64,000 nt of DNA, from NCBI RefSeq assembly GCF_032362555.1, contig NC_083516.1, positions 3,931,001-3,995,000 on the forward strand, in the 5' to 3' direction. Under the pieces are notes generated by a model. The model was not told the origin of the DNA. It searched no databases and worked only from the letters and a program-made list of their open reading frames with translations. A program made the position numbers and the translations under genes. Shown one piece after another: positions 49,101 through 58,424 of the stretch (its first letter is position 1; each line of letters begins with the position of its first letter). The stretch comes from Amyelois transitella (Eukaryota > Arthropoda > Insecta > Lepidoptera > Pyralidae).

Positions 49101-51555
49101 TAACAATGAAATGATTATGAATCAAGATAGCACTATTAACTAAAAAAGTAGGTACCAATACAGCCAAACATCAGTTTCAAGAAACGCTTGTTATATTCTA
49201 TTTAAATGTTTTCTATTACTATTGAATGCAAATTGAACTAAGAATACAAATAGGTAAGTATGTAAACGTATGCAATCGACACTGAGAGGACGAAGAGACA
49301 ATGATGTGAGTTGGTTTCGAAAGCTCGAACAAAAACTAGGCGAACACATTATGATTACTGATTAGTCACACGTACAAGATTGATTTCGTATATTCGGCGA
49401 TGAATACACATACATAAGTACACAAGCCGAAAAAGCATGAGTCATATCAGGTAAATAGGTAGAAATATTTATTCCATATAGTGTTTTCTTTACAATTCAG
49501 GGCAATCTATATCACTGTAGATCTTTTGCGGGTCATTGATATCTTTGTTAGGTATTTCTAGCCTTCTTCAATGTAAAAACATGATATTTTCGAAAGGAAT
49601 GTTTGGCTTTTTAAAAAAATACTTTAGATTGTTTTTTAATTTTTTTTTGCCTTGTATTCTCTAACTGGTCTTTTGCGACATCAACTCTAAATGCTTTGTC
49701 AAAAGCAACGCGGGTTACCGATAGTTAACTGACACATTTTTTTATTGGGCACGATAAATTTATTTAGTTAAAAACATTATAACAAGTTGTTTTAATGTAT
49801 TTAACAACGTTCACGTCAGTTCTGTACATAGTAAGTTCCCAACATTGAATACCTAAGATTTCTCTGGTTACTCACTAGGTATAGATGTGGTGCGCGGGCG
49901 CTGTAGGAACGGATGGTTGAAGAACATTTCAAACGGCATGCGCTCGCGTGGATTTCGCCGTAGCAGACCAATTAGAAGGTTGCATAGTTCATTGCTGGTA
50001 CCTGCCGGCATCCTGAAAAAAAAAATCATATATTAATACCTTCTCAATTAATACAAAAGGGGATTATAACTTACAACACAAACAAGGTATTTTGCTTTGT
50101 TGTATTTAACTTAATAATTAACTTAAGGATAGTCCCGTGCGAGCAAATTGTGAATTACGATATAAATAATATATAATAGTATTTACACTTCAAGATGGTT
50201 GTAAGAGTATGATTTCCTCTGAATTAAATAATAAACAACAAGTTTATGATTTCTTGGTAGTAAAAAAGCCGCTTACTAATAATAATTAAATGTATTTACA
50301 GGTGCTTGATTCGTAATGCAAAGTAAATAATTATTACGTCTCTGAAAAGTTCTTGAATTCTTGAATACAAAATGAAGATCTAATAGTATGACAAGAAAAA
50401 AAAATTTGCTCAAGTACATAACTATACATTACAGTTTTGCTAAATCTTGATCAACCATAATTAAGATTATGCATTTAGATAACACAGTTAATGGTGGTAA
50501 AAAATAAAAGCAACACAAGAGCTTGGCACTTACTTGGGTTGTAAATCTACGCTGTTTTCGTAGAAGGCTTTCAGTTCGTGAGGCGTAGTAGCTTGGAATG
50601 GAGCCTTGCCGGTCAGACATTGGTAGACAATGGTGCCGAGGCTCCAGAGATCAGCTTTGGCATCATACTTCAGTGACATTATGACTTCAGGTGCCTGTAA
50701 TAACATGAAATAAATTTATATTATTAGATTTTTACCGCTTCTTTTGCACTTACATTTTGGAAGTGGCACTAAAATTTTACTATTTATTCGACGTCAACCA
50801 ATGTTATTAAACCAAAAGATCTGACAATTATCAAGTGATATTCGAAATGTTCCACAATATTGAATAAAAAAAATAATTTGCTTGAGTTATGTTATACAAT
50901 GTGTTGATTACATACCATATACATTGGAGAGCCACATAGTGTGACGGCCATGTTTCCTTCTTCCAGGAACCTCGCGAAGCCAAAGTCAGCTGCACGGAAA
51001 GAAACGCAGTTAAACATATAAACAACGCTACCTAGTTGCAAATTGCGTAGCATGAATATTAATGCTTCTAAACAATTATATTGTGTACTTTGTGAGGTGA
51101 TTCACAATGAGACCATGAAAAACTATGTATCAAATGTTTTTTTTGTTGGACTTTACTCGACAATTTGTAAACAACGTTTGATAGTAATTTCTAGTTATTT
51201 TAATCATTATTTATCTTCTTAATATTTCAAATTAATTACGCTGGGTCTAGGGATGTAAAATTTGACATGTACTTTTTTATGTGTTCTTCATTATTTATTA
51301 AGCGAGTTTTCTTACTATACCTAGTTTAAAATAATTACCAATTTTTAGTATGATCTCTGAAGGTTGCGGAGTGCGTTGCGGCGCGACATTGTGGGTGAGG
51401 AGTATGTTCTGTGGCTTGAGGTCTCTGTGCACAATTCCCTTGGCGTGTATGGCGCGCATGGCCTCCGCCAGCTGCCGCAGGAACAGCCGGATGGTACCTT
51501 CGCTAAGTAGCCGGTTGGCCTGCAGGTAGTCCGCCAGGTCGCCGCCATTACAGTA
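34181..51555 (-). CDS. Atg1: Unc-51-like kinase ULK/Atg1 (kinase N-lobe not found in window)
   Basis: Serine/threonine kinase that starts autophagy with Atg13, FIP200 and Atg101. Fifteen minus-strand exons: 51339-51555, 50916-50989, 50534-50694, 49876-50012, 48865-48954, 47826-47960, 45705-45925, 39553-39660, 38850-38970, 38615-38769, 36462-36579, 36038-36166, 35721-35839, 34806-34944, 34181-34266; 2010 nt, 669 residues, phases match throughout. Seen: [11 protein letters not shown] (hinge), [13 protein letters not shown] (catalytic loop), [47 protein letters not shown]; then a Ser/Pro-rich linker including [14 protein letters not shown]; then the C-terminal Atg13-binding helices ([45 protein letters not shown]). 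The Gly loop and VAIK lysine exons should lie at higher coordinates; I found none to 64000, so the first intron is over 12.4 kb or contains an undetected exon. A DIRS element fills the intron after exon 45705-45925. Confidence 0.95.
34381..34648 (+). repeat. SINE/LINE tail repeat D
   Basis: In the last ULK intron. Starts ACTAGCTTTTACCCGAGACT TCGTCC and ends TAATATTAGTATGG, the paired ends of a very common lepidopteran repeat (compare 36617 and 62598). Confidence 0.7.
35021..35100 (+). repeat. Interspersed repeat family B, second copy
   Basis: GATCGTAGCAAGTGGAAATC then AAGTCTCTGCCTACCCC and GGCATGATGCTATGTATGTA, matching 2660-2745. Confidence 0.55.
35120..35265 (+). repeat. Repeat family C, copy 1
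   Basis: GCGCTATTTGAACTTGCGAA then ACTATCCGCTATTATTAGCG AGATAACA and GAGACATTTTG. Related copies at 36888-37035 and 38315-38480, all in ULK introns. Confidence 0.6.
35407..35654 (-). repeat. SINE/LINE-like repeat
   Basis: CTCTTATATATAAAATTCTC at the left and CGTTTGCCGGGACAGCTAGT at the right, the usual inverse end of a lepidopteran non-LTR tail. Includes CTCCGAAACGGCTTGACCGA. Confidence 0.65.
36331..36392. repeat. Perfect 62-bp palindrome within a SINE-like copy
   Basis: Arms 36331-36361 and 36362-36392 (31 bp each, no spacer, no mismatch), starting GTCATGTTGTAATAATTCAT. SINE-like sequence lies on both sides (AGGTTCGAACGAG at about 36282; CGTGAGGAAACCCGCACATT at about 36425). It lies in the ULK intron just downstream of exon 36462-36579, in the sense of that gene. 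Confidence 0.9.
36617..36856 (+). repeat. SINE/LINE tail repeat D
   Basis: ACTAGCTGTGCCCGCGACTT CGTCCGCGTGG at the left; ATAATATTAGCATAGATTA at the right. In an ULK intron. Confidence 0.8.
36888..37035 (+). repeat. Repeat family C, copy 2
   Basis: GCGCGCCATTTGAACCTGTG, CCGCTATTACATTACTATTA and GAGCGAGATAGCAGGAGACG. Confidence 0.65.
37036..38314. other. ULK intron interior without recognisable content
   Basis: AT-rich. One 67-codon frame at 37815-38018 has no coding signs. Nothing else seen. Confidence 0.4.
38315..38480 (+). repeat. Repeat family C, copy 3
   Basis: GATCGCGCCCTTTAAACCCG, CTACATTATGAGCGAGATAG and GACGAGACTTTCGGCTTTTG. Confidence 0.6.
39701..39859 (+). repeat. DIRS left inverted terminal repeat, 159 bp
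   Basis: Reverse complement of 44607-44765 with coordinates summing to 84466 throughout, so no indels, and no mismatch seen by eye. Contains ACCTATAGAGTGAGATAGCA and the C-rich run GTGCCCCCTCCACCCACTTC. The outermost 21 bases (39680-39700) differ from the right end, as expected for DIRS. Confidence 0.93.
39951..41288 (+). CDS. DIRS ORF1, Gag-like protein, 445 residues
   Basis: Starts at ATG 39951; the frame is open a few codons earlier but without an ATG. Residues ~40-90 are Ser/Arg-rich ([29 protein letters not shown]), suiting nucleic-acid binding. The middle has [20 protein letters not shown] and the C-terminus is Lys/Asn/Ser-rich and basic. No zinc knuckle seen, as usual in DIRS Gag. Its end overlaps ORF2. 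Confidence 0.85.
   Translation: MSAEDLQHCLQKASPAEGNSLKFPTEGIFMMNKSPDKDERNRRERSTSSSSTSSSSSSSSSDRLRSRSRHKARTRGRKRTHSGGDRRLDILTSQVSDILNYIRQTDSTFAKKQRRSISDSDSNVSNISIHPTDNLKSSLFADEPLVNKPRPSKTFEFNVNTNLKEPNVENALENRLNLLNKLHHFNTNEWDRVRYVETEKNYLAKPGFYEIDVNTEVRYFDPNSSWLKSLDRSLGAMTHALIQQNENLKNNLQELIQWSSLPGCNLDANTLFDKINSLFSDKSAYVKVSEDILQLVCGRRADVIQKRRDSVLSSIKDRFIKEDIRKIPPTNSQLFNPDMLSSFLQKVGGTNKIFVSNKRSAEEPIMSMRNRTDYSQNKRSQRSFNRQEKNLDNVPSTSTGYRGLSTKTGKYQNSKANKSGTNSKHSTNTKKSTENSNRRYSNFRK
41128..44130 (+). CDS. DIRS ORF2: reverse transcriptase, RNase H, methyltransferase-like, tyrosine recombinase
   Basis: Continuous frame of about 1000 codons; the first ATG is at 41128 but conserved sequence begins only near 41290. 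[49 protein letters not shown], and the active site VYLDDYLIV. RNase [46 protein letters not shown]. The methyltransferase-like segment is [15 protein letters not shown]...[19 protein letters not shown]. At the C8 run (42937-42944) this segment leaves its frame: its family-like continuation lies in another frame up to 43183. The current frame instead runs through unrelated sequence and then into the recombinase (43190-44130), with [20 protein letters not shown] and FACYYSKE. In related elements these are two overlapping ORFs, so the fusion is probably accidental. Confidence 0.88.
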   Translation: MYPQLRLVIAVYRQRPVNIKTARRIKVGRIRSTVPTLRNQLRIQTVGTVIFVNDYIQDNFYGGRLKDFIHVWRHFNAPDYIIKVISSYRIPFLVLPPLMAPNMLRKFQTPNSAAMTKQISDLKRQKVLVPAPNTPSFVCPMFLVKKADSSDRPIFNLKKLNDYLAQFKFRLINVQRIPDFLQEGDWTVKIDLSQAYFHLAVAEADQQYLRVLYETDSGNIELLQMTSLPFGLSSAPKVFSTVSNWVAQLLRERGLRLIVYLDDYLIVHQNREILIEHAAEAVRLLTLLGWTINYKKSVLVPTKCINYLGVTWNLSQNSKYLPKDKVSKIKNKILYLLDTNQWNFKDSQRVLGMLNFAAFVVPRGRLHCRPIQKASIRLSKIQPQTKWPLEISVQDELKWWLTAVESGTPIHCQRVAHFLTTDASGSGWGAVLDGKNVSGVWQNSQISWHSNLKEMSAVIQTLKMFLSYLRNTTILLQSDNKSVISYIKNEGGLRSTNLFKLTQLLFNIMDENNIQIIPHHIPGQFNIEADLLSRKKSRGEWTLNPEACHEVFNRYGRPQIDLFASANAHVLACYASRNYEDSSAIFHDAFSRKWNFQLAWVFPPPPSCSPGPSTYEPGEGNVHHNSPALAQSILASGSQEQGCTSAVHYHRSTAQADGYTDSAPTASCGRDLSRGLVGEGWSNQLTGWSHDEIQLLNTSLRASTNKIYQSVWSKWEVWCRANNINSLQPNGAQLARYLAHLHIRLNLSYKTILVHKSCISTLSVPRQEPLSANVIVKRILKAISVANADKKQSKPAIWDPRIVIEWLITHSPDLNSLFVLSQRTALILLLASSRRVHDLTLLHIDEQHYEDHSDVIVFHPVFGSKTDNYVHRQSSWRLKQTENYNICPVFHVKRLIEISRARRTEEMTELFISCNGNIKAASRTMIGGWVKRILRSAGVEASPGSTRSASASLNWMDNCNIDEIMQKGNWRVPNTFACYYSKEIREPQNGFNLSKYFDAL
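44459..44560 (-). repeat. DIRS internal complementary region
   Basis: 44459-44504 is the reverse complement of the left end (39680-39725); 44501-44560 is the reverse complement of the right end (about 44750-44808). The two meet at TATA around 44501-44504. In DIRS-1 models this region is the template that joins the ends into a circle during reverse transcription. Confidence 0.9.
44607..44765 (-). repeat. DIRS right inverted terminal repeat
   Basis: Inverse of 39701-39859. Followed by 43 bases of right-end-specific sequence (GGTTACCGCATATAATAACT GTTTT...) to 44808. Confidence 0.93.
44818..45164. other. ULK intron, no recognisable content
   Basis: AT-rich with an alternating GACGATGACGATC patch near 45028; nothing assigned. 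Confidence 0.4.
45165..45345 (-). repeat. Interspersed repeat family A, partial copy
   Basis: AGGACCCCTCTATTTCTCTT, GGCGACTAAGGGATAGGCTT, GGCGATGGGCTGGCTACCTG and CTGAACGTGGCCTATCAGC. The 3' part is degraded. Confidence 0.8.
46168..46362 (-). repeat. SINE/LINE tail repeat D, inverted
   Basis: CTACTATTATAAAGGCGAAA at the left; GGACGAAGTCGCGGGCGGCC TCTAGTA at the right. It contains ACCGATTACCATGAAATTTG, typical of these tails. In an ULK intron. Confidence 0.8.
47179..47233. repeat. 18-bp perfect inverted repeat with nested dyad
   Basis: Arms 47179-47196 and 47216-47233 (GTCACTTTAATGCAATAT). The loop itself contains AAAGTCACTTTGACTTT, so the whole can fold as nested stems. In an ULK intron. 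Confidence 0.75.
48175..48432. mobile_element. Mariner-type MITE, 258 bp
   Basis: Flanked by TA on both sides. Left end TGAAGGGTGATCAAATAGTT CGTG; right end reverse-complemented TGAGGTAGGTCAAAAAGTTC GCG. This is an imperfect ~28-bp TIR of the mariner pattern. No transposase remains. In an ULK intron. Confidence 0.75.
48433..48864. other. ULK intron without recognisable content
   Basis: No exon or assigned repeat. Includes GCCGTCTACTTCGTGCACGG (about 48678) and a loosely inverted counterpart (GGCACGAAGTCGACCGCC, about 48812), possibly another small foldback element. Confidence 0.35.
48956..49875. other. ULK intron without recognisable content
   Basis: AT-rich; no repeat family assigned and no coding exon seen. 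Confidence 0.35.
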
Positions 51556-51694
51556 CTGTAACATACAACATAGTAAGTGCCTATCCGAAAGACGGAATAA
51601 CATAATAAATGACGGTGGATAGTGAAAACCAAAGAATTTGGTATATATATTTTTTGCGAAGAGTATGCCTGTAAAATTATAACGAACTAATAAC

Positions 51695-51790
51695 AATAAT
51701 CCATCCAGCCGAACATGGCCTTTCAGTGTTCTCGGGACTGTTGACTTTGTCTACCTCGCTAGGGATAAAGACGTAATAGGTATGTATAGG
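51695..51790 (-). repeat. Interspersed repeat family A, 3' piece
   Basis: CCGAACATGGCCTTTCAGTG, GGGACTGTTGACTTTGTCTA and GCTAGGGATAAAGACGTAAT. Confidence 0.65.
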
Positions 51791-51879
51791 TTTGTATGTA
51801 AGAAGATATTTTAATATAAGAAAATGACATGAAATACATAACAGTTCAGTAATTTCATAGGCTTCATTCAAATTAAAAA

Positions 51880-52104
51880 AACTACATACATATTATCATG
51901 TCTATATCTCTCGCGGGGTAGAGAGAGCCAACAGTCTTGGAATGACTGATAAGCCAAGTTCGGCTGTTTGGCTCATTGATAGAATTGAGATTCAAATAGT
52001 GATAAGTTTATAAGCCTATCCCTTAATCGCCTTTTACGACATCCATTCGAAAGAGATGGAGTGGTCCTATTCTTTTTTCCATTAGTTTCTGGAACCACAC
52101 GGCA
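51880..52104 (+). repeat. Interspersed repeat family A, near full length
   Basis: ACATACATATTATCATGTCT, CTCGCGGGGTAGAGAGAGCC, CGCCTTTTACGACATCCATT, GAGATGGAGTGGTCCTATTC, ending TGGAACCACACGGCAC. About 25 bases of the centre (CTAGCCCATCGCCTAAAAGA) are deleted. Confidence 0.85.
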
Positions 52105-53023
52105 CAAAAATAAACTAATCACATGTAATATTCAATTGTTACTATCATGATTTGTTGCAAAAGTGATGTTTGGAGCCTCTTAAAGGTTACCCGTGATCTC
52201 CGTTATATTTGCTTGCACTAGACTGATTCTGCGGATAATGTTTATTTAACTGTTTAATAATAGATGTTATACATTCAAATTCATTGCGTAGAATTAGTAC
52301 TGAACGAAGTATGCGGTCAATTTAACGAGCTATTAATGTAAAGGATCGCATAATGCACAATAAATTGATAAAATAATATACTAGTCTACAGTAGTACTTG
52401 ACGTAAGAAAGGTGCAGTACATATAACAACACATATTCATATTTGTATAAAACGATAACGTCAATAAAACAAAAATAATAAATCCGGCAATTTATGAATC
52501 AACCTCAATTCCGGTGTAAAACTGATTCTTCTAGTTTCTTCGTACTGAGAGATAATTTTTGTAATGTCCATCATACGATGTTACGTATACTGTCAAGAGC
52601 AGAGCATATCAGAACATGTAAGTATTACTATCAGTTCGGTTCGGTAGTAATTTACACTTATCAAGTTTTTTTTTATTCATATCAAGTCGACGCACAAATC
52701 TTTGTGGGGCCGTTGAGTATGGAGCAAACGTTTGCACATCTGTGTAACTATTCATTTGTCAGACCTTGCCTTCTGTGAATACGTGTATGTTTCAGGTGAT
52801 AAAAAATAGTTCGGCTCATAATATTTTCACATTTATGCAGAGTTGTTATCTGGTTTGATTCGCGATAAGCTGCGCCATGCCGCTGGTAATCTTATCATTG
52901 AGTGATAATAGTTATAAGTGTCAGTGAGTTATGTGCTGTGCGCACCGTTGGTACTTGCGGCACAGGCAACTTCTCCAGAGTTCGATTGGCACGTCTTATA
53001 ATAGTGTGCATTTGTGAGTGACC
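52105..53023. other. Region upstream of the LRR gene
   Basis: No repeat or exon assigned. The LRR promoter and 5' UTR should be in its last few hundred bases; the sequence just before the ATG (GTGAGTGACC at 53014-53023) is ordinary. A small frame at 52494-52778 has no coding features I recognise. Confidence 0.35.
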
Positions 53024-55940
53024 ATGAAAGTGAAGCATCTTTGCCTATTGTCGCTGGCTCTTATTGCGTAAGTATTTAAAATATCCTATTACATATTACC
53101 ACCTATTCTGTAAAAGCGGTACGTACTGAGTCAACTGAGCTATTTACCTAGTTAGATTTACTTCATGCCTTGTTCAGTTTATTGAAACGCAATACATATT
53201 TCACAAAATAATCTTTAAAAAAATTATTCCTATTTCATAAAACTTTTTGCCAACATGTGTTGTACTCGTATGTAAATGTAACTTATGACGGGTATGAAGT
53301 ACTTACCTACAATGTATGTTGCAAGTATTTGCTTTCGGTTTTACTGATGGATGAGACTTTTGACACGGGGTAATCTTACACTTTAACTTTAACTCGTGTG
53401 TTATGATGAATCTACCACCAAAAACTTAATAAAACCAACAAGACTTTGTCAACCTAAGAACGACATCTACCTACAAATTTAGAGCCTATAGAATAATGTT
53501 AATGAAAACTGTATTCTACAAATATTTTACGTAAATAATTGTTGACAAGATGTTAATGTAGTATCAGAAGTAATGTAAAGAGTTTTGGAAAGTGGTTATT
53601 TTGTGTAAAAAATTAATGTATAATAAGTATCATTAATTCTAAAAGTGAAATATTTCATGCACGCCCTTGATACTTATCATTTTTTTATCTTTTACTTATA
53701 ATTTTACGTCACCTACTCCCGATAAAAGTGTACGATAAAGTCACGAGTTATTAAAACCAATTTCAGGCTTACAACCGTAAGAGGGCAGAATGGCGATGAT
53801 ATTCCGATGGAAAATGATAACCAATTCCCACCTGAACAGCAAGCCGCACCAAACGATGGGGACGTTCTGGAAGGAAGTGGAAGTGGGCCCATAGAGCAAA
53901 CAGACACTACTGATAAACCCTCTAGTACAACAACAGAACAACCACAAATTGAAGATATGTTTGATCCATCTAACAAACTGTTGAATGAACCCGACATCAT
54001 TGATAAGCAAGATAAAGGTGATATTGGTCAATTATCTTGCCCTGAAAAATGTTCATGTAACGCGGAAGGCGAAGATTTTACAACAGAATGTTCAGGTTTA
54101 GAGTTATCAGAATTACCTACAGGAATTGACAATAAAACGACAAAACTGAAACTACAGAACAATAAATTGACTGAAATACCAAAAGAAATATCTTCATTAA
54201 TAAACCTAAAGTTTTTGAATGCTAGTAACAATTTGATTCAAGATTTGGCTCTTGGAGTAAGTATTTCTTTTAATTAGTGAGTTCTTTTGATTATAAATCA
54301 TTAACAAAAATATGGACCTATTTTCTCAACGCAAGAGAAGTTTAGATTATATGATTTTAATTTAGGTGTTGAAAAATAATCCATGATAAGAAAAGTAAAA
54401 TGAAATTACTAATGTCATAATGAATTACTTTTGCTGAAACAATACTTTATTTTATATTTTAGTTATTCATCTTTTCTAAAAAAAAAGGTATGTAGATTGT
54501 TTTACTTTATTTCAGTGCCTAAACAAATGGACAGATTGATAGATTTTATTACATAAAATATTTTCCATTCCAGTCAATCAGTACTTTATCTGGACTACGT
54601 GTGCTAGACTTACAGAAAAATCGTTTGTTACAATTTCCAATGGATTTGCAGAACAGCTTTGATTTGACAAAATTAGAAACATTGAATCTGGGACGCAATG
54701 ACATACGAGAGGTAAGATTGTAATCATTATATTATACAGTGAACTTAAAATTGCAATGATTTTTATCCATCCATTATAATAAATACATTATAATAAAACT
54801 GTAACTGACCAATTTATTTACGTTTAAGATAATGCTAAAAATCTACAAGGGGTTCTATATATAACTTACAAAATCCAATACCACTATTTTTAAAAGTTTT
54901 ATCTATATGTTTGTCTGCGCATATATTTGTGCGCCTATCACACAAAGCCTAGTGCTTCGTTAAAAATGTCGTTTTCGCAGATATATTTGTCTTGCTTGAT
55001 CTTAAAATCTGGTGTACATAATGTTCTTACCCCACCCCTCTAAGAGGGCAATACAGGGAGCAATTTCAATTGTCAGAGGACAAAGTCGCGGGCAACAACT
55101 AATCATTTTATAAGATGTGTTTAACTTATCTTTGATATTTGCTTATAAATGTTTCAGAAACTATCATCCGACGTATTGGGGAAATTCACGTCTCTTGAAA
55201 AAATAGTAGTGCCTTCAAACGCGTTTGATGAACAAGTAGAAGTGGGATTGTGTAAATCTTTGACAAACAGTCTGAAAATCATATGCGTTGAAACATGCGA
55301 GAAGGAAATAAATTGTCCAGATTATCAAGGTGGTATTGAACATGATATGCTTGAAGCAAAGATTCCAGCAACTATATTCCTTGACGACGACTCGGAAAGT
55401 GATCCAACAATAAATACCCCTGATATAAATTACGGAACCCCTAATGCTGTTAATAATGAGACCGCATCGGACAAAGAACCAATCTCTACACTGAATCCTG
55501 AAAATGGGTCGCAAGACGCTCCTGAAACTTCATTAAATGATTTGGGCAAAACAGAAGAAGCTGCAGCAATTTCAAAGTTCAGCACTTTAGTAGAAGCTGG
55601 AAACTCCGATATATCAGTAAATGTCCGAAAAGTTGATATTCCAGCGGTTAATTCCGAAAATAAACAAGAAGAAACTCAAACAGATAAAAACGAGTCGTCT
55701 AATTATAAAGTTGGTGCCACGACATCAGATTCAAAATCCGGAGGTGTAAATAAAAGTACTATTGGAATAATAGTAGCCTGTATGGTGGTAATAGTTGCTG
55801 GAATTACAATAAAAAAGAATTGGACTAATATTAGAAAGAGATTTAGCTCTGATTCTAGAACACCAGATCGCCCAGTTGGTAACACGAATGGTACAACATC
55901 ACCAGAAGAAGTGCCTCTGCAAGACAAATCCCCCGTTTAA
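53024..55940 (+). CDS. Leucine-rich-repeat type I membrane protein, 484 residues
   Basis: Four exons: 53024-53067, 53767-54256, 54574-54711, 55158-55940; 1455 nt. Signal peptide MKVKHLCLLSLALIA. Then a Ser/Thr/Pro/acidic stretch (~residues 20-90), a cysteine-rich LRR N-cap (CPEKCSCNAEGEDFTTECSG), about five LRRs (ELPTGIDNKTTKLKLQNNKL; LKFLNASNNLI; LRVLDLQKNRL; LETLNLGRNDI; LEKIVVPSNAF), and a C-cap with LCKSLT...CVETCEKEINCPDY. A ~150-residue acidic Ser/Thr-rich stalk follows, then a membrane helix (STIGIIVACMVVIVAGITI) and a basic cytoplasmic tail (KKNWTNIRKRF) ending PLQDKSPV. Extracellular, glycosylation-prone; perhaps adhesion or signalling, but I cannot name an orthologue. It lies opposite to ULK. 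A poly(A) signal is at 56496. Confidence 0.88.
55070..55103 (-). repeat. SINE/LINE tail fragment in an LRR-gene intron
   Basis: GAGGACAAAGTCGCGGGCAA CAACTA is the inverse of the common repeat D end. The body of the copy probably extends left to about 54880 but is degraded. Confidence 0.55.
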
Positions 55941-56214
55941 GGACATAAGTTTAATTTAGCTAGTGTGTCATATTTGACTTTTGTGGTTTCGATCTGAATG
56001 TCATTATTTATTGCCAAAATTGGTTCAGAATTGTAGTAGGAAGTAGAAGTTGTGAAAAATAGGGAAATATTTTGTATGTGATTCTTAATACATATAAAAA
56101 GCGTGTCATTATTGCGTAAAACGTATGTTTCTCGTTGGAAAGCGTAAGCTTACGTTTACAACTTTGTTTAATGATAATTTATCTTAAGATAGCATTAATA
56201 AGCACGTTAAATAC

Positions 56215-56262
56215 ATTGTTGGCTCTGTCTACCCCGCAAAGGATATAGACGAGATAATATGT
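56215..56262 (-). repeat. Interspersed repeat family A, terminal fragment
   Basis: TTGGCTCTGTCTACCCCGCA AAGGATATAGACGAGATAAT; lies in the likely 3' UTR of the LRR gene. Confidence 0.75.
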
Positions 56263-56495
56263 TATGTTAAAATACATTGTTGTTAAAATTTAATTTTATA
56301 AATTAGAATGATTATGTTGTTAGAATATTTTCTCCCTTTACAAAATACATTTTTTATAGTCGGCAACAATTAATATGTAAGTTAAGTTTAATGGTTGTTA
56401 ATCCAGAATAAGGGAAAGATAATAATATATGTAAATAAATTCATATACTCGTAATAAGAGAACTTTTTTCCTATATGTTTTGTACTTAAAGAGTA

Positions 56496-56501
56496 AATAA
56501 A
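56496..56501 (+). terminator. Poly(A) signal AATAAA, LRR gene
   Basis: Canonical hexamer about 560 bases after the stop at 55940, followed by a T-rich stretch with TTAATGTTTTGTTT. An earlier GTAAATAAATTC at about 56430 is an alternative. Confidence 0.45.
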
Positions 56502-56559
56502 AAAGTTTAAGTTAAAATAGTTTGTATTAATGTTTTGTTTAATTAAAAGTTAACTTATC

Positions 56560-58164
56560 GCTTGCGTTCTCATCTCCCACTAATCCTCAATCGAGTATAT
56601 AGAACAAACAAAGAATCAATTTATAAATCTACTTACGACTAGGTTGTCACGGTACGGCTTATTATTGAGTGTCAATAAATATTATTTTTTTATTCCATAA
56701 AATATACTGCTTATGTCAAAAATTTCAAAGATATTTACAAAATTTTGTATAGGTAAGTTCCAGAGGTCGATTAAAAAACTTAAAGATAAAAAAAACTTCA
56801 ACTTCTAATTGCAATAAAGAAGGACATACGGCTCAGTGACTTACAAGCTTGACCGAGTTGTACTGGTACCGTTACCCTATTTAAGCCTTTATGCAACTTG
56901 TTACTAATAGTTCACCGTGGTGTGAGTGAGTGGTTTTTAAAGTTCCCAGCTTCACCTGAACATGTGATTTCTGTCTGACAAAAGATACGGCCGACATGCC
57001 CTAGGTCGTTGACTGCGGCCAGGTCTACGGCCGCCGCCAGTGCAGTTGCAAACACATATCGTGGCGAAAACGGGACAATGCTTATTTAAGAAACATTCAC
57101 CACCAATGAAAGTTTTACAGCGTTGCTCGCATTATGATTCGAGAATTGTGAGATATGACTCAAGTGCAGCGACCTCGTTAAAAGTTTAATTCACTCTGGA
57201 ACCGTCATGATAACCTTATTTAAAAGGTTTTTATATGGAAAGTGCAATATAGGATTTTGAAATTTCAAAAAGCAGGTTATCATTAAATTTCAATTAAATG
57301 TTTTTAATTTTAAGCCATGTTTATAGTATACATATATTGTGTTTTAAGTATCTAAAGGCGGCTAAATGTGGAAGCATTATTTATTGAGAAATCCTGCTTG
57401 GCCTGACCTACTAACATTTCGAGTCCCTTTTGATTGCATGTCTGTGGCGCAAACTGCAATTTACCGATTGATAGTCATTTTGCAAATATGCATTTTCTTG
57501 TGGTGCCGCCAGTTAACTACTCGTAGCAATATATTTAAAAGATCATTGATAGAATGTTGACTGAGACATATTTTTTTTATATTAGGTACTAATATTTAGA
57601 GGTGGCAGGGAGGTCTTAGTAAAAATATTTGGTTAAAAATGTGAAATCTGTTGACTTGCAATTGAGTTTTCATGCAAGATTTAATTAAGTACATCAACTA
57701 TCTAGATACAAAACGGAATGTAAAGAATAGACGTAAATGGAAGAAACCGTGGCGTCAACCAGTCTAGTCATGTTTTTCCTCCTCTTGAAACAAAGGAAAT
57801 AGGTACATATATAACAGGTACAAGAACACCGTTAACAACTAATTCTCCTAAGTTGAGATAAAATGTAACAAGTTGTTGCTATATCTAGGTAGGTTTTATT
57901 AGTTGTAGGTACCGGTTTTAAATGACGCTTTATCTAACACAAAAATCAATCAGGCAAAAAAGTTTCAGTTCTAGTTTATTTGTTTTATTTTTTTGGACAA
58001 ATTAAATAATTTCTTTCTTTCTATTTTAAAGAGTTAAAGAGTAAAAGTAAGTTACCAAAGAGTAAAGTCAACAAACAAAGGAATTAACAAAGAGTTTGTA
58101 AGTAAAAGTCTTTAAATAAGTAACAAGATTGTTGTCACCAATAGCTGCATTACCACATCAAACA
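56560..58164. other. Non-coding region, presumed ULK 5' intron
   Basis: No kinase N-lobe exon found on the minus strand. A GC-rich island at 56930-57090 contains an open minus-strand stretch without a start or splice context (see rejected). The remainder is AT-rich with nothing assigned. Confidence 0.35.
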
Positions 58165-58424
58165 CATACATACATATGGTCACGTCTGTATTCCTTGCGG
58201 GGTAGACAGAGCCAACAATCTTGAAAAAACAGAATGGCCACGTTCAGCTATTTGGCTTAATTATAGAATTGAGATTCAAACAGTGACAGGTTGCTAGCCC
58301 ATCGCCTAAAAGAAGAATTCCATGTGAGCCTATCCCTTAGTCGCCTTTTACGACATCCATGGGGAAGAGATGGAGTGGTCCTATTCTTTTTTCATTGGTG
58401 CCGGGAACCACTCGGCACATCAAA
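58165..58424 (+). repeat. Interspersed repeat family A, full-length copy
   Basis: ACATACATATGGTCACGTCT, CTTGCGGGGTAGACAGAGCC, GACAGGTTGCTAGCCCATCG, CGCCTTTTACGACATCCATG, GAGATGGAGTGGTCCTATTC, CGGGAACCACTCGGCACA. About as intact as the 19539 copy. Confidence 0.88.

Noticed and set aside
56930-57090. Minus-strand GC-rich open stretch of about 50 codons
   Set aside because: No ATG, no matched splice sites and no family seen; may be a repeat remnant or 5' UTR exon.
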